DNA of 64,000 bases from JAFDYH01 sp049840875 (GTDB lineage: Bacteria > Bacteroidota > Bacteroidia > Chitinophagales > Chitinophagaceae), in contig JASGJE010000019.1 in assembly GCA_049840875.1 (NCBI GenBank), positions 310,001 to 374,000 on the forward strand, given 5' to 3'. A program made the translations under genes and the position numbers. Every line of letters begins with the position of its first letter. Position 1 is the stretch's first letter. The notes beneath the pieces are model-generated. The model did no database searches. It was not told where the DNA came from and saw only the letters and a program-made list of their open reading frames with translations. Below are positions 8,237-16,094 of this stretch, piece after piece.

Positions 8237-9127
8237 ATGAAATTCTTACAACCACTATTAGCGCTATTCGTACTTATTCTATCCGTACAGCAATGTTTGT
8301 CCCAGGAACCCGACCTACTAAAGCTGGTGGACTCTGCAAAACCCAAAAAGGAATATATAGATTATGCCTTTAAGTCATCCCGGGTGATCATGGGACAAAG
8401 CATGGAATTAATAAAGCCGGGTGTTATGGATTTCCGGATTCTTCACCGGTTCGGCAATGTCAACCAGGGCAGTTACCAATTTTTCGGACTTGACCAGGCA
8501 ACAATGCGAATGGGTTTTGATTTTGGAATAAGCAAAAATCTTATGATCGGCATAGGAAGAAGTACCAATAAAAAAGAGTTTGATGGTTTTTTTAAATACC
8601 GGATCATTCATCAATCCGTGGGGCCTGGTTCCATTCCGTTCTCATTACTGTTTGTTGCTGGTACAACCCTGCAGACTTTACATTGGGCCGATACGTCAAG
8701 GAAAAACTTCTTCAGCTCGCGGGAAGCATTTTATTACCAACTCATCATTGGCAGCAAAATTACCGAAGGGTTCAGTTTGCAATTTACCCCGACAATCCTC
8801 CACCGAAATCTTGTTACTTCGAGCAGCGATCCAAATGATCTGTATGCCGTAGGCGCAGGCGCACGTCTTCGCCTAACCCGGAGGATTACCTTCAATGTTG
8901 ATTACTTCTATCGCCTGAATCCAAACCAAAATGAAGGCACGCACAATCCCCTTTCAGTTGGTTTTGATTTTGAAACCGGCGGTCACGTTTTCCAGTTACA
9001 TTTTACCAATGCCAGCGGGATGAATGAACGTGCATTTTTAACGGAGTCAACCAATAACTGGGCAAAAGGAGAGATACAGTTCGGGTTTAACTTGTCGAGG
9101 ACCTTTCAATTGAAAAAGAAAAAGTAG
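8237..9127 (+). CDS. DUF5777-type outer-membrane beta-barrel protein
   Basis: A 296-residue protein from the ATG at 8237, 13 bp after the YceI stop. The frame upstream to 8162 overlaps YceI and is ignored. The signal peptide ends near QQCLSQ (~22). The rest is beta-rich with the features I associate with the DUF5777 barrel family: VIMGQSMELIKPGVMDFRI, HRFGNVNQG, MRMGFDFGISKNLMIGIGRS, NVDYFYRLNP and a final FGFNLSRTFQL ending in Phe/Leu, as outer-membrane barrels do. Family members commonly sit next to YceI and cytochrome lipoproteins, which matches this operon. It probably forms a channel or an outer-membrane scaffold for the redox proteins. Function not known. Confidence 0.78.
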   Translation: MKFLQPLLALFVLILSVQQCLSQEPDLLKLVDSAKPKKEYIDYAFKSSRVIMGQSMELIKPGVMDFRILHRFGNVNQGSYQFFGLDQATMRMGFDFGISKNLMIGIGRSTNKKEFDGFFKYRIIHQSVGPGSIPFSLLFVAGTTLQTLHWADTSRKNFFSSREAFYYQLIIGSKITEGFSLQFTPTILHRNLVTSSSDPNDLYAVGAGARLRLTRRITFNVDYFYRLNPNQNEGTHNPLSVGFDFETGGHVFQLHFTNASGMNERAFLTESTNNWAKGEIQFGFNLSRTFQLKKKK

Positions 9128-9580
9128 TCACTTGATCTTTTCGATGAAATCTTTATGAACAATAATAGTCACACTGAATCGTCAATCATTTATTTCGCTG
9201 CCAGTTAATTTTCCGACCGAGAATTATTTTATAAACAAACCGATCTGTTGATTGTGTTACCCCTATCCCTGCACCCATATTGAATTCCCATTTGGCGTTG
9301 TTCAGTAAGTTATAGGACGGTTAATCACGGATTGAATGCCGGCGACAAAAGAGTTTATATGAGTGTGATGAATTGCTACCCCTGTTTTACTTTTAAAAGT
9401 TTTGAATCTATATTCAATTCTGAAGGCTTTAATAGTGGTTGTGCAACCACTATTTGTTTCTTATGGATTGTATATAGGGTGTGGAAACTTTTAAAAGTAA
9501 TACGTTCTGAGTTCTATGTTTGACATAACAGGAGAAATGAAGTGCAAAGGAGTTAAAAAATAAAGATGTAATTTTCAGAA
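9128..9580. other. Intergenic region with a long palindrome
   Basis: No supported gene in these 453 bp. Apart from the concentric inverted repeat at 9389-9499 the sequence is AT-rich and shows no domain in any frame. Confidence 0.5.
9389..9499. repeat. Concentric inverted repeat (~111 bp), MITE- or hairpin-like
   Basis: Outer arms are TACTTTTAAAAGTTT (9389-9403) and AAACTTTTAAAAGTA (9485-9499), perfect over 15 bp. Inner arms are AATAGTGGTTG (9431-9441) and CAACCACTATT (9444-9454), perfect over 11 bp with a 2-bp centre. The sequence between arms is also partly complementary (CTATATTCAAT versus ATTGTATATAG). The two arm pairs share almost the same centre, so the whole unit folds as one long hairpin. 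The outer arm is itself palindromic (ACTTTTAAAAGT). It encodes nothing. Confidence 0.65.
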
Positions 9581-9781
9581 ATGCCTCAAAAAAGAACAAA
9601 GAATTCAAGCCTTCAAAAGACCTTAAGTGGGGTGGGGAAATCTGCGCGCATTATTGCGTTCCGTCACAAGCGCCCTGTTGCCGTTTCAATTGAGGGGATT
9701 GCTTATCTTATTTATCCGGATGGAAGGCACCTGATCGCTACGCAAAAACTACTTCGTGATTTAAGAAATGGCAAAGCCTAA
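9581..9781 (+). CDS. Small basic protein of unknown function
   Basis: A 66-residue frame with a basic N terminus (MPQKRTKNSSLQKTL) and a compact centre (ARIIAFRHKRPVAVSIEGIAYLIYPDGRHLI). I do not recognise it. A 38-codon frame (9768-9884) overlaps its end by 14 bp, a translational-coupling-like arrangement. The size and basic charge would fit an antitoxin or a small DNA-binding protein, but no helix-turn-helix or ribbon-helix-helix pattern is clear. It may be a real small gene or a remnant in a decaying accessory zone. Confidence 0.35.
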   Translation: MPQKRTKNSSLQKTLSGVGKSARIIAFRHKRPVAVSIEGIAYLIYPDGRHLIATQKLLRDLRNGKA

Positions 9782-9884
9782 ATTCAGGTTATTTGCCGTA
9801 TCTAAAGGCTTTGTAAACGATTCTGATACGACGCGCAAATTCAAAAGATCAAACGGGAAAAAATTCATCCCAATATCCGTATGA
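9768..9884 (+). CDS. Possible 38-residue basic peptide overlapping the previous gene
   Basis: ATG at 9768, stop at 9882-9884. The product (MAKPKFRLFAVSKGF ... KKFIPISV) is basic with no recognisable domain. It overlaps the previous frame by 14 bp. A further very short frame follows directly (ATGATTATCGAAGAGG...), so a longer original gene may have been broken here. Weak evidence. Confidence 0.2.
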   Translation: MAKPKFRLFAVSKGFVNDSDTTRKFKRSNGKKFIPISV

Positions 9885-9943
9885 TTATCGAAGAGGAAAT
9901 GATGTAAGCCCGCTATGCGATTGTAAGATAGATCGTATTATTC

Positions 9944-10210
9944 TCAGGAATTTTCAACTGCCTCGTAAGCTGCCCGGATCTTTGCGGGGTTTGCAATTTT
10001 TGAATTGAGAATATTGGTGACTACCGAAGAAACAACAATACGGGGAACTTTATAATTTTTCGGAGCCCGCTTGATTGCTACCAATGAACTTTTGTTACTG
10101 TAAATGTAATGCGCACCGTTCAGCTGCTGTTGCTTATAACCCAGCCGAACCAGCATTTTGTCCAGTTTGCCGTAAGTAATTTTTATATCGTCAGCTGTAA
10201 GTAATGACAT
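9944..10210 (-). CDS. HicA-like toxin-fold protein
   Basis: An 88-residue protein. The core LVRLGYKQQQLNGAHYIYSN followed by LVAIKRAPKNYKVPRIVVSSVV resembles the HicA mRNA-interferase/dsRBD-like fold: a Gly-x-x-x turn, then G-(S/A)-H with the conserved catalytic-type His, then a strand and a C-terminal helix. No HicB-type antitoxin gene is adjacent. It overlaps the 3' end of a DUF4365 gene by 20 bp on the same strand, so the two are translated from one message. Whether it is an active RNase, or is neutralised by the neighbour, cannot be told. Confidence 0.6.
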   Translation of the reverse strand: MSLLTADDIKITYGKLDKMLVRLGYKQQQLNGAHYIYSNKSSLVAIKRAPKNYKVPRIVVSSVVTNILNSKIANPAKIRAAYEAVENS

Positions 10211-10712
10211 TTCCTTTTGCTATTTCTTTCAGGGTGTTATTCTTATACTTCCTGAATAATTGTAAAGAAGCCTTGTTAATTATATTCGTCACCGGTATTC
10301 TGATAGTAAAGTTAGGCTTAATTTTCGCGATGTCAAATTTTGGGAGTTTCCCCAGATATTGCTGAACATAAACCCAATGTCCTCTATCTTTCCCAACATC
10401 ATACAAAACAAGTATTACCGGATTGGGCTCATTATACCACGTATCGATATCTTTTTTATTGATCGAAAGACTTAAGAATTTTTTGCCAGCAATATATTTT
10501 GGTTTCTCCTTAGCTTTCAATTGAATATAAATGTTCCCGTTTTCAAATTCGCCCTTACTGTCAAAAGTAAAAACAGACATATCATATCCATAGTCCTCTT
10601 TTACTGACTGTGCAGTATAACCATTCATTAAAGCAAACCGTTCAACGTAATTTACGCTGAGTGCCGCAATAACGTGGGCCCGCGTTCTTCTTTTTCTTTG
10701 CGCCTTTGCTAT
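10191..10712 (-). CDS. DUF4365-domain (nuclease-like) protein with apparently mutated start codon
   Basis: The conventional ATG at 10628 gives 145 residues beginning MNGYTAQS, but the same frame stays open for 28 more codons upstream. Those codons spell TRAHVIAALSVNYVERFAL, which is the N-terminal pattern I know from DUF4365 proteins (R-x-R-x-HVIADLSVNxVER). The frame reaches a stop at 10725-10727 with no ATG, GTG or TTG. At the position where MAKAQRKRR would start (10710-10712) the codon is ATA. The core holds EDYGYDM and IYIQLKAKEKP, a PD-(D/E)xK-like D...QxK arrangement, and PVILVLYDVGKDRGHWVYVQQYL. So the gene is either started from ATA, started internally at 10628, or crippled by an ATG-to-ATA change. 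It overlaps the HicA-like gene by 20 bp. Confidence 0.65.
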   Translation of the reverse strand: MAKAQRKRRTRAHVIAALSVNYVERFALMNGYTAQSVKEDYGYDMSVFTFDSKGEFENGNIYIQLKAKEKPKYIAGKKFLSLSINKKDIDTWYNEPNPVILVLYDVGKDRGHWVYVQQYLGKLPKFDIAKIKPNFTIRIPVTNIINKASLQLFRKYKNNTLKEIAKGNVITYS

Positions 10713-10903
10713 AGTATTATTGCTTTACCTGTTTATTTTGGAAGAATCATCCTATACTGCAAGATAGAGCGGAAAAGAAATACGACGGCACCGTATTAAT
10801 ACGCAACTACTGGATCAACTTTTTTCGACAGTAGTTTATAACTTCATTGCTGTTTATTGCTTTACTGCAACAATCCCTGTTCGTTGGAATTACTATTGAC
10901 TAT

Positions 10904-11512
10904 ATGACCTGGAACGATATTCCCGAAATCGATCTTTTTTCAGACGGCGGCGCTGAACCCAACCCCGGGAAGGGCGGGTTTGCTATTATACTGTCCTATA
11001 AAGGCAACAAAAAAGAGTTTAGCCAGGGGTATCGTTTAACGACCAATAACCGCATGGAGTTAATGGGCGTCATTTATGGACTCGGGCGACTCAAAACCAA
11101 GTCGATCGTTAACGTCTATAGTGACTCGCGCTATGTTATTGATGGCATCACGAAAGGCTGGGCTGAAAAATGGAAAGCCAATAACTGGTATCGTACGAAA
11201 ACTGAAAAGGCAGTCAATTACGACCTTTGGCAAATTTTATTGGATCTTATTTCGAATCAACAGTCGGTAAAGTTTAACTGGATAAGGGGACATGCCGGAC
11301 ACCCTGAAAATGAGCGCTGCGATGAACTCGCCAGGATCGCTTCCAACAGTGCATCTCTACTCGGGGATACAGTCTATGAAGAAAATTTATTTGAAGAAAC
11401 AGGACTTGAATATAATCCGTCTATCAGCGGAACCAACTATACAGAAAAGCTTTCAATCCCGGAAAGAGACTATCAACATAAAAAGCGAGGGCGATCCCTG
11501 CAGAAAATGTAG
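10904..11512 (+). CDS. rnhA: Ribonuclease HI
   Basis: A 202-residue protein from the ATG at 10904 (MTWNDIPEIDLF). The frame is open back to 10847, but that front is not family-like. All catalytic residues are present: D in LFSDGGAEPNPGKGGF, E in NNRMELMGVI, D in VYSDSRYVIDG and the H/D pair in IRGHAGHPENERCDELAR. The handle region (KGWAEKWKANNWYRTK) is typical of E. coli-like RNase HI. It degrades the RNA strand of RNA-DNA hybrids in the cytoplasm. The C terminus extends about 45 residues beyond the family domain (from NSASLLGD). It overlaps the next, zinc-ribbon frame, so a frameshift joining the two is possible. Confidence 0.9.
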   Translation: MTWNDIPEIDLFSDGGAEPNPGKGGFAIILSYKGNKKEFSQGYRLTTNNRMELMGVIYGLGRLKTKSIVNVYSDSRYVIDGITKGWAEKWKANNWYRTKTEKAVNYDLWQILLDLISNQQSVKFNWIRGHAGHPENERCDELARIASNSASLLGDTVYEENLFEETGLEYNPSISGTNYTEKLSIPERDYQHKKRGRSLQKM

Positions 11513-11645
11513 CACAGCCGTTATTCTCAAACCTTCCAGAAAGAAAGAGATCAAGCCGGGGCAGACTTATTATTTTGAATACTACCTGCTTTGCCCCAAC
11601 TGCAAAACGATGTATATGGTAGAAGAAGCAAAACGTTTCCTGTGA
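11376..11645 (+). CDS. Small zinc-ribbon protein overlapping rnhA
   Basis: The well-supported part is the C-terminal ~55 residues: EGDPCRKCSTAVIL, then YYFEYYLLCPNCKTMYMVEEAKRFL, with two C-x2-C pairs that would bind one zinc ion. I recognise this as a small protein found in Bacteroidota, often near RNase HI. The start is uncertain. An ATG at 11376 gives 89 residues but runs through rnhA in another frame for 137 bp. A later non-ATG start near 11475 (TINIKSEGD) or a frameshift out of rnhA would also give the conserved part. Function unknown; a nucleic-acid contact is suggested by the ribbon and the neighbour. Confidence 0.55.
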   Translation: MKKIYLKKQDLNIIRLSAEPTIQKSFQSRKETINIKSEGDPCRKCSTAVILKPSRKKEIKPGQTYYFEYYLLCPNCKTMYMVEEAKRFL

Positions 11646-12072
11646 GATAATTGAATTTTTAAAAATGCTACAGGCCTGTTACCTAATCGCAGTAGTTTAA
11701 CTTACTTGCTTGTCCGTTTTACTGTCCGTATAAATGTACTTAAAGACATTTAACAGCCAGGAGAATGCTCATTCAAATTCAAGGAATAGAAAACCAGGCG
11801 CTGAGTCAGCAGTTCATGCCGCCACTTAGCGTTATAAACGATGCAAAGCAGCCAAACATCCGGGCCTAAAAAACTTGGGGTCGAGGGGCGAGCCCCCGCG
11901 GAATCTTTTGTAGTCAGATAATGTTGCAGGTAGTAAGTGATAAGTTGTACGAAATAGGTGCTACGTTTTTTGAGTAAAGAAGTTGGAATATTGATATGCA
12001 AGTTATACGTGATACGATCGGATTTGTTGTACGCTGTTAACTGTGGGTATCAAACGATATCCGGTAATAGAT
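11646..12072. other. Intergenic region carrying the second dispersed-repeat copy
   Basis: No gene supported in these 427 bp. The minus-strand frame at 11750-12001 exists only because the repeat is open in that direction. Confidence 0.5.
11790..11888. repeat. Dispersed ~99-bp repeat, copy 2
   Basis: Matches 1191-1288 in the same orientation, with substitutions spread along its length and one single-base indel. The conserved cores are AGCAGTTCATG and ATAAACGATGCAAAG. See copy 1. Confidence 0.6.
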
Positions 12073-12540
12073 TTACTCGCTGAACGCTTTTTCAATAAGC
12101 GTCGACAATTGAATCATTTCTGCTTTCGTCAATTCCACACCGTGCTCAACAGTGATAAAATATTTTGATCCCGATGGATTATAATCCGTTTCAGTTGTCC
12201 CGCCTGTTTTTGGATCGAACCGTACAACCTTTTTCAGTTCTGATTTATCAAACTGCATAACCATTTCCTCCACTTCGCCTTTTAGTTTCAGGGGCGAACT
12301 CATGTCATGGATTGAAAGGATCGGTTGTATTCCGAGTACAGCATCATCCGATACAAAATATGGTGGAACAATAGGAAATTGTATTGTTTCTCCCGAATTG
12401 ATCAGATCGCCCCGATGCAGGAGTAGCGGTATAGAAATTATGACGTTATCGAAATAAAATGAGAACGTATAGACCGGTAACTTTTCATCCGGGTTCTTTT
12501 TCTTAAAAATTAAGATGTGTAAAGGCATTTCAACAGTCAT
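12073..12540 (-). CDS. Hypothetical protein, 5' end altered by an IS21 scar
   Basis: A 155-residue protein with no family I recognise. It is soluble and beta-rich (HILIFKKKNPDEKLPVYTFSFYFDNVIISIPLLLH), with a central linker and a C-terminal helix (TKAEMIQLSTLIEKAFSE). No signal peptide or TM. The annotated ATG at 12540 lies inside an istB remnant (12535-12587): the GATGAC that supplies it corresponds to the Asp-Asp codons of istB. The true start may therefore be the ATG at 12528 (MPLHILIF), or the original N terminus may be gone. Downstream it is followed by the repeat-bearing intergenic zone. Confidence 0.5.
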   Translation of the reverse strand: MTVEMPLHILIFKKKNPDEKLPVYTFSFYFDNVIISIPLLLHRGDLINSGETIQFPIVPPYFVSDDAVLGIQPILSIHDMSSPLKLKGEVEEMVMQFDKSELKKVVRFDPKTGGTTETDYNPSGSKYFITVEHGVELTKAEMIQLSTLIEKAFSE

Positions 12541-12587
12541 CCAAAATAAACAAGTCAGCTTTTTCTATTTTTTGCATTTCCCGTATT
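12535..12587 (-). mobile_element. Sliver of IS21-family istB
   Basis: About 52 bp match 31690-31742 of the larger istB remnant with few differences; the shared core includes AATACGGGAAATGCAAAA and AAGCTGACTTGTTTATTTTGG. In this copy the frame reads MQKIEKADLFILDD without interruption, which shows that the other copy lost one base. No ends or istA are left. Confidence 0.7.
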
Positions 12588-12829
12588 CTGCATGATTGAT
12601 CGATTCAGTTTAATTTGTAATGACCACATTAAAGTGACAATCAATGTAAAAAAGGATCAACGTAGAACGAAAATAATGGATCCCAATTTGTAATTTTTCC
12701 AGTTGAACCAAAATATGTTGTAGTAATTGGTATCGGTGGTGGGGCAGGGGGAGCAACTGCATTCGACGTCGGTAATATTTTCCAGTAGATAACAACCTGA
12801 ACTTCGCTTATCAATTGATCAATGTTTTC
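12588..12829. other. Intergenic remnant zone
   Basis: A plus-strand stretch near 12690-12787 reads PKYVVVIGIGGGAGG..., ending at a stop, which looks like a fragment of a glycine-rich protein end. It has no start and I cannot assign it. Confidence 0.25.
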
Positions 12830-15800
12830 TTATTTGAAATTTCTTCCTTTCGGAAATAATTCTTCCTGTACTATCTCTCTTACCTGTGTTCTTCTATTCT
12901 TTGTTAAATGCGCGGGTATTACTTTTTCATCGGCCCGTGATAAGGTAAGTACAGGAGGATCTTCGTCTTGTGAAGATGACAGGTTGCGTAGTAACCTGGA
13001 AAGGTCGTAGCATTTGCCAACGATTACGTGAATCACTTCGCCTTCTACCTGCAACCTGCCTTCTACCATCAGAAGTCTTGATTGCAGAATTTCTTTCCGA
13101 TACTTATCAAATAAACTTTCAAACACAACCAAGTTGGCGACGCTGGTTTCATCTTCGATGGTAATAAAACATACTCCACCTGCTGTGCCGGGCCGCTGCC
13201 GAACCAGTACAAGCCCCGCTACTTTCACATAGTCTCCATTTTTCATAGCCGTCAATTCCTTCGTCGTTACTATCCGCAACTGTTGTAATTTTTCCCTTAC
13301 AAAACTAACGGGATGGGCTTTTAACGAAAGTGATGTCGAAGCATAATCCTGTATGACATGTTCCGGCAACTTCATTTCCGGTAATACAATATTTTTTTCA
13401 CTGGCCTCTGCAGCGGATTGTCCTTTGTACAAACCTTTTGGCTGATCCTTCAATGCAGCTACTTCCCATAAAGCCTTTCGCCTGTCCAAACCAATGGAAC
13501 GAAATGCATCTGCATCTGCTAACCGCTCCAGCGCTGCGATAGGGACACCTGCATTGAATAACTGTGGGATATCCGAATAAGATGATACCCGATTATTCTC
13601 AAGCAGGCATATATCTTCCTGCCGCAATCCTTTTACCTGCCGGAAACCTAAACGAAGAACACAATAGTTGCCCGACTTTTCTTCCAATAAATTATCCCAT
13701 ACCGAATAATTTATATCTACCGGCCTGACTATAACATCATGTTTTTTTGCATCGATTACAATCTGCGCCGGTTGATAGAAGCCCATCGGCATACTGTTCA
13801 GCAAAGCGCAGGCAAATACATCCGGGTAAAAACATTTTAAATAGGCGGATACATACACCAGCAATGCAAAACTTGCTGCATGGCTTTCCGGGAAACCATA
13901 ACTACCAAAGCCCTCCAGTTGTTTGAATACGCGGTGGGCATATTCATAACTGTACCCTCTTTCCATCATCCCGTTTATTAATTTCTCTTCAAACTTTGTA
14001 ACCAGCCCCTGGAGTTTAAATGTCGCCATGCTCCTTCTCAGTTCATCCGCTTCAGCAGGTGTAAAGCCTGCGGCAACAATTGCAATCTTCATGGCTTGCT
14101 CCTGGAAAAGGGGAACACCCAACGTCTTTTTTAAAATATTTTCCAGGTTCCTCCGAGGGATATTCAACCGGCTCTTCATTATTCCGGCGGCGTAAATATG
14201 GATGCACCATATCGCCCTGTATCGGACCAGGCCGTACAATCGCCACTTCAATCACCAGATCGTAAAATGTTCTTGGTTTTAGCCGTGGCAGCATGGATTG
14301 CTGTGCGCGGCTTTCTACCTGGAATACGCCAATCGTATCAGCATGACAGATCATCTCATACACAGCCGGATCATCCTGCGGGATATTCGCCAGTGTATAT
14401 TCTTTCCCGTAATGTTGTTTACATAATTCAAATGCTTTGCGGATACAGGTCAGCATACCGAGTGCGAGCACATCAATCTTTAAAAACCCGAGCGCATCAA
14501 TATCGTCTTTATTCCATTCAATATTGGTCCTGTCCTTCATTCTTGCATTGATGATAGGACATAGATCAGATAGTTTTCCCTGGGTGATAACAAAGCCACC
14601 GGTATGCTGACCGAGTTGCCGGGGAAAGCCCATGAGCTGCCCCGTTAGTTCCAGCACTTTCCGTAACAGTTTATCATCAGGGTTTAATCCCTGCTCTTCG
14701 ATCCGCTTTCCTTCAAACCATTCTTCGGTGAATTCCCATACAGAAGAAGAAAGGCGTTTAATGGTGTCTACCGAAAGACCCATGGCTTTTCCCACATCAC
14801 GGATAGCACCCCGCTGCCTTTCCTGCGTCACCGTTGCCACAATAGCTGCACGGTCCCTGCCATACTTATCATAGATATACTGCATGACTTCTTCTCTCCG
14901 TTCATGTTCAAAGTCTACATCAATATCCGGCGGTTCATTGCGGGCGGAAGAAATAAACCGTTCAAATAACAGATCAAATTTTTCCGGATCGACAGATGTA
15001 ATGCCTAACAGATAACAAATGGTTGAATTGGCTGCCGAACCACGTCCCTGGCATAGTATATTTTTTGATCTTGCAAAACGGACAATATCATATACCGTCA
15101 GGAAATAGTTGGCATAATCCATTTCTTTTATAAAACTAAGTTCATGAACGATTGCCTTACTTGTTTTTTCCGGTACCGGTTCACCATAGCGCTCTATAGC
15201 ACCTTTCCATGCCAGGTGAGTGATCTCTTCCTGTGGTGTGCGCCCCTCTGTAGTCAGTTCTTCAGGATAAACATATTTTAATTCCGACAAGGAAAATGTA
15301 CAGGCTTCTGCTATTTCTTCAGTGCGTTTTATTGCAGAAGGATACTGCCGGAACAATCGCTCCATTTCATCGATTGGTTTCAGGTAGCGTTCCGCATTGG
15401 GATGTAATTTAAATCCGGCGGTATGAACGGTACATTTCTCTTTTATGCAGGTAAGTACATCCTGTAATTGTCTCCGCTGCGGGTGATGATAATAAACATC
15501 GTTGGTTGCTGCCACCGGCACCTGTACTTGTTTGGATAGCTCATAAAGCCTATGCAGTTGTTTACCATCATCTCCATGGTATCGCCTTGCCGCCGCGATG
15601 TAAAGATCATTCCCAAGAACAGATTTATATTCTTTCATGGCATCGATAAATATAGGATCGATTTCAAATAACCGGTTCAGGGATGGAGGAGGAATAACGA
15701 TAAACTTTGTATCCACAGCATGTTCATATACATCCGCCTTGCAGATATCACATTTTCCTTTTTCCGTACGCAGGTTGCCTTTGGTCAGCAACGCAGAAAT

Positions 15801-16061
15801 TTGCGTGTAGGCCTTCCTGTTAGTCGGATAGGCCAGCAAGCTATAGCCATCTACCAGGTTCAGGCGGCAGGCGGGAATGATCCGGATGTCCTTTGCTTTT
15901 GCCGCTGCATGTGCCCGGACAATGCCTGCTAAAGTATTATGATCTGTAATCGCGATTTTTTTATATCCATAGTCAGCAGCCTGCATGACTAATTCATCAG
16001 GATGTGAAGCACCCTGTAAAAAACTGAAATTGCTTGTTACCTGTAACTCTACATAACTCAT
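12830..16061 (-). pseudogene. dnaE2: Error-prone DNA polymerase DnaE2/ImuC, frameshifted
   Basis: Two overlapping frames (14052-16061 and 12830-14251) join into one DnaE2 of about 1,075 residues, the normal length. The first holds the N-terminal PHP domain (MSYVELQVTSNFSFLQGASHPDEL, ITDHNTLAG) and the polymerase core with the catalytic PDIDVDF near residue 375 and GRGSAANS just before. The second holds the fingers/thumb region (LGVPLFQEQAMKIAI, FPESHAASFALLVY) and the C-terminal OB domain (VKVAGLVLVRQRPGTAGGVCFITIEDE). The break is near 14145-14150: EYPSEE is followed by PGKYFKK where the family sequence LENILKK lies one base out of phase. The protein would be cut before the fingers and inactive. 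It is third in the imuA-imuB-dnaE2 cassette. A sequencing error is possible because the flanks are intact. Confidence 0.85.
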
Positions 16062-16094
16062 ACTTCAGAATTTATTATTTACAATTCAATTTCT

